Assembly: GCA_905373565.1 (NCBI GenBank)
Contig: CAJPTT010000107.1
Span: 1-7,604 of the forward strand
Direction: 5' to 3'
DNA length: 7,604 nt
From: an uncultured Treponema sp.
GTDB lineage: Bacteria; Spirochaetota; Spirochaetia; Treponematales; Treponemataceae
The position numbers were made by a program, and so were the translations under genes. The notes below the pieces were generated by a model. That model did not search any database. It had not been told where the DNA came from and saw only the letters and a program-made list of their open reading frames with translations. Below, one piece after another: positions 4,948-7,604 of this stretch. Within the stretch, counting starts at the first letter, position 1, and each line of letters starts with the position of its first letter.

Positions 4948-5826
4948 ATGACCTACTTACGGCAAAAGCGGATGAGTTATATTTCTTTTATCTTACCTGC
5001 TTTTATTATTTACATCGGCATCATTATCTTTCCCGTGCTGTTCAGCTTTTATTTAAGCCTGACAAAGTGGAAAGGGTATGGAAAAATGGAATTTATCGGG
5101 CTTGGTAACTATATCAGAATGTTTACCGATCCTGTTTTTTATATCGGCTTACGAAACAATATCCTCATCGTATTGATTTCGGTGCTGGGACAGATTCCGC
5201 TCGGACTTCTGCTTGCGTATATGCTGTACCGAAAAATGGTAAAACACGCGAACTTTTTTGAAGTGTTGATTTTTCTCCCGATAACCATTTCATCCGTTAT
5301 TGTTGCACAGCTGTGGAACCGGATATTTTCTCCTGTCGGGGTTGTCCCTGCGATTATACGGGATCTAACCGGCAATCCCGACTACATTATGACGATATTT
5401 GAAGATAAATATCTTGCGATTGTGCCGATCCTCTTTGTACTGTTGTGGCAGCATACCAGTCTTTATATGGTGATCTTTTTAGCCAACCTGCAGCGGATAC
5501 CGTACAGCGTTATAGAGGCAGCTCAGCTGGAAGGCGCGCGGGAAGGAACGATTTTTGTCCGCCTGATTGCGCCGATGCTTGCAAATGTTATCTTTATCAA
5601 TACCATCCTTGCAGTTTCGGGCAGCTTTAAGAGTTTTGATCTTGTCTATTCGATGACCGGCGGAGGCCCCGCGCACTTTACGGAAGTTATCGCCGTTTAT
5701 ATGTATAACACAACCTTTGTGTTTCAGAATTACGGATACGGTAGTGCGCTGGCCGTTATCATTATTATCTTTACCGTTATAGCCCTGATGATAAGCCGAG
5801 CCGTAACAAAGCGCTTTGATTACTAG
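4948..5826 (+). CDS. ABC transporter permease, MalF/UgpA-type (CUT1 family)
   Basis: This 292-residue inner-membrane protein is one of the two channel subunits of a binding-protein-dependent importer, normally for sugars or related solutes. A first membrane helix spans about 12-36, with others near 70-93, 104-123, 156-180, 211-230 and 263-284. The cytoplasmic EAA loop that docks the ATPase is clear at 190-209 (EAAQLEGAREG, then IAPML). SMTGGGPAHFTEVIAVYMYN near the C-terminus is typical of the MalF side. The ATG at 4948 follows AAGGCGG (4931-4937), one mismatch from consensus, by ten bases. It is the first gene after the repeat-rich gap, and the usual substrate-binding protein gene is not upstream of it. 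The second permease follows nine bases later. Substrate unknown. Confidence 0.92.
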   Translation: MTYLRQKRMSYISFILPAFIIYIGIIIFPVLFSFYLSLTKWKGYGKMEFIGLGNYIRMFTDPVFYIGLRNNILIVLISVLGQIPLGLLLAYMLYRKMVKHANFFEVLIFLPITISSVIVAQLWNRIFSPVGVVPAIIRDLTGNPDYIMTIFEDKYLAIVPILFVLLWQHTSLYMVIFLANLQRIPYSVIEAAQLEGAREGTIFVRLIAPMLANVIFINTILAVSGSFKSFDLVYSMTGGGPAHFTEVIAVYMYNTTFVFQNYGYGSALAVIIIIFTVIALMISRAVTKRFDY

Positions 5827-5835
5827 GAGGCTGAT

Positions 5836-6687
5836 ATGACTACAAAACGAAATATGCTGCAAGAAGCCTCTCACGGTTGGCAAATAAGCGCCTATATTTT
5901 GATGCTCACCTTTGCGGTACTTACGCTCTTTCCGCTTATTTGGCTTTTTTATTCGTCCTTCAAATTGAATGCGGAGATTATGATTCACCCGTTGGCGCTG
6001 CCGAAAGCGCCGACCTTTTTTAACTATACCGAATCGTGGGCTAAAGGCGGATTGGGTATTGCGCTGGTAAACAGTTTTATCTATACCATTACGGCAACCG
6101 TTTCTACTATGCTGCTTGCAATGGCGGCAGCTTTCGGCTTAACAAAATTTCCTTTTAAATCGGCAAAGGTCTTTACCTCGATTTTTGCCTTCGGCTTAAT
6201 GATCAGCGTTCATGCGGTTATTATTCCGCTGTTCCAATTGGAAGCAAAACTCGGCATGATTAATACACGTTTAGGCGTCATTATTCCGTACGTTGCGTTC
6301 AACCTGCCGATTTCCATTATGATTGCAATCTCGTATGTTAAAGGCATTCCCAATGCGCTCATTGAATCGGCGGAGATAGACGGCGCAAAGTACCGCTATA
6401 TATTCTGGACAATGATTATGCCGCTGTCCGTTCCCGTCATTGCGACGATGATTATTTTATCTTTCTTGCAGCACTGGAATGAATTCTTATTCGTGTTTGT
6501 GTTTACCACGAAGACCGCATTGAAAAGTTTGCCGGTTGCGATCACTCAATTTGCCGGTCGGCTCAACATCGACTATGGGTTACAGTATGCGTCCCTTATT
6601 ATCGGCGTACTTCCGATGATTGTATTTTATATTGTATTCCACGCACAGTTGATTAAAGGCTTTGGGGAAGGGGCGTTAAAGGAATAG
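5836..6687 (+). CDS. ABC transporter permease, MalG/UgpE-type (CUT1 family)
   Basis: The second channel subunit (283 residues), partner of the protein encoded just upstream. Membrane helices lie near 18-40, 75-98, 113-133, 147-168, 198-220 and 250-270. The EAA loop is at 177-196 (ESAEIDGAKYRYIF, then MPL). FPLIWLFYSSFK (32-43) and the closing hydrophobic helix are typical of the MalG side, which usually comes second in these operons. The ATG at 5836 has a perfect AGGAGG (5825-5830) that overlaps the stop codon of the first permease gene, so the two are surely co-transcribed and probably translationally coupled. The ATPase is not encoded in this window; such systems often share one ATPase encoded elsewhere. 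The transported substrate cannot be named from the sequence. Confidence 0.92.
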   Translation: MTTKRNMLQEASHGWQISAYILMLTFAVLTLFPLIWLFYSSFKLNAEIMIHPLALPKAPTFFNYTESWAKGGLGIALVNSFIYTITATVSTMLLAMAAAFGLTKFPFKSAKVFTSIFAFGLMISVHAVIIPLFQLEAKLGMINTRLGVIIPYVAFNLPISIMIAISYVKGIPNALIESAEIDGAKYRYIFWTMIMPLSVPVIATMIILSFLQHWNEFLFVFVFTTKTALKSLPVAITQFAGRLNIDYGLQYASLIIGVLPMIVFYIVFHAQLIKGFGEGALKE

Positions 6688-6734
6688 CGGCGTTTGTTCT
6701 TATTTTTTTTCTTACTTATTGAAGGAGTTTTTAA

Positions 6735-7604
6735 ATGAATAGAAAAAAGCGGGTACTTGTGGGCGGTATGCACCATGAGTCCGATACCTTTAACCCGATT
6801 ACCACCGGCCCCGATGATATTTGGGTGTTACAGGGAAAGGATCTCTTAGAGGGAAAAGGGCAAAGTTCCGTTTTCGGTTCGATTGCAACGCTGAAAGAAG
6901 CGGGATACGAAGTTATTCCGGCGCTTATCGCGCGGGCAGTTCCGAACGGGGAATGGGATAAGGACTACTACCTTTCATTGAAAAAAGAATTCTTGCAGGC
7001 GATTAAGGATGCGCTGCCGCTGGATGCGCTGTGTCTTTCTCTGCACGGTTCGATGCGGGTGCGCGAAATCGGCGAGGCGGAGGGAGACTTACTGGAAGCA
7101 ATCAGAGAAATCTGTCCCGATATCCCCATCCTATCGTCGCTCGATATGCACGCAACGATTTCACAACGGATGCTCGACTATGTAGACGGCTATGTAGGAT
7201 ACAAGTGCGCCCCGCATACGGACACGTATGAAATCGGCATCCATGCGGCGCGTATGACTATCGAGACGTTGGAAAAAGGCATCAGACCGGTTATGTCGGC
7301 GGTTAAGATTCCGTTCCTTATTGCAGGTGAACAATCGGAAACCAGCGTAGAACCGATGAAAAAACTGACGGCGACGCTGCGCGAATATGAAAAACAGCCC
7401 CACATTATGGCCGCTTCTTACCTGCTCGGCTTTCCGTGGGCGGATACTGCCGACAACGGTGTTACGGCAATGGTGGTAACCGACGGCGACAAACAGCTCG
7501 CAACCGAAAAGGCACGGGAGCTTGCGCAGCTATTCTGGGATACCAGAAGCGAATTCTGCTTTTATAACGAAACCCGCGAACCGGCTGACGCCCTTGTTCA
7601 TGCC
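6735..7604 (+). CDS. M81 (MlrC-like) family metallohydrolase, 3' end cut off
   Basis: The first 290 residues of a protein that normally has about 490. It belongs to the family of MlrC, the zinc enzyme that degrades linearised microcystin; most members act on unknown substrates. It opens MNRKKRVLVGGMHHESDTFN with the HE pair (His14-Glu15). Next come LSLHGSMR (His104), LDMHATIS (Asp137 and His139) and KCAPHTDTYE (His161). The D-x-H pair plus the later histidine, 22 residues on, match my recollection of the family's zinc ligands. GFPWADTADNGVTAMVVTDGD marks the end of the N-terminal domain. There is no signal peptide, so it should be cytoplasmic. The ATG at 6735 has GAAGGAG (6721-6727) upstream. 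A 47-base gap containing a T run (6703-6710) but no stem separates it from the permease genes, so it probably shares their operon and may act on the imported compound. Confidence 0.88.
   Translation, partial: MNRKKRVLVGGMHHESDTFNPITTGPDDIWVLQGKDLLEGKGQSSVFGSIATLKEAGYEVIPALIARAVPNGEWDKDYYLSLKKEFLQAIKDALPLDALCLSLHGSMRVREIGEAEGDLLEAIREICPDIPILSSLDMHATISQRMLDYVDGYVGYKCAPHTDTYEIGIHAARMTIETLEKGIRPVMSAVKIPFLIAGEQSETSVEPMKKLTATLREYEKQPHIMAASYLLGFPWADTADNGVTAMVVTDGDKQLATEKARELAQLFWDTRSEFCFYNETREPADALVHA

Noticed and set aside
5479..5988. A 169-codon open frame on the minus strand
   Set aside because: It is antisense to both permease genes and spans their junction. Its product has no recognisable motif, and the permeases are certain.
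6688..6734. Terminator between the second permease gene and the M81 gene, suggested by the T run at 6703-6710
   Set aside because: No stem precedes the T run, so I treat the three genes as one operon.

Overview
The window fits a host-associated spirochaete, most likely a butyrate-forming Treponema. This is an inference from three things: a clostridial-type butyryl-CoA dehydrogenase/EtfB/EtfA operon, CUT1-type ABC permeases, and AT-rich intergenic DNA full of hairpin repeats between genes of moderate GC. No rRNA or phylogenetic marker is present, so the genus is not proven.

Layout. At the left edge, the first codons of a minus-strand gene with its own promoter (1-113). Next, on the minus strand, a HicB-type antitoxin gene (166-558), then a cluster of perfect hairpins and a terminator (574-716), then a hicA toxin reading frame (730-930) with no usable start codon. 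The toxin-antitoxin pair therefore looks broken: the antitoxin is intact and the toxin has lost its front. A strong bidirectional terminator (940-978) separates this from the acd-etfB-etfA operon (4108 down to 996, minus strand), which encodes an acyl-CoA (probably butyryl-CoA) dehydrogenase and its two-subunit electron-transfer flavoprotein. Together these would reduce crotonyl-CoA to butyryl-CoA, perhaps with electron bifurcation.

The 839-base gap between the operon and the next gene (4109-4947) is the most unusual part. It is packed with perfect inverted repeats. Two three-hairpin elements lie in opposite orientations (4184-4303 on plus, 4348-4486 on minus). They share short linkers (CGACGAGTT, AACATCGCA) and a capped stem end (AAACGGAAGTTT), while the stem sequences differ but remain self-complementary. 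Each has a TATAAT box just upstream. A 421-base unit with 17-base perfect terminal inverted repeats and a possible 6-base target duplication (4345-4765) overlaps the second element. Two more hairpins of the same arm family follow, one carrying a TATAAT promoter, and then a degenerate 7-base tandem repeat runs almost to the next gene.

On the plus strand, two ABC-transporter permeases of the MalF/MalG (CUT1) type (4948-5826 and 5836-6687) are followed by an M81/MlrC-family metallohydrolase cut by the right edge (6735-7604). They look like one operon for uptake and processing of an unidentified substrate. No substrate-binding protein or ATPase gene is visible here.
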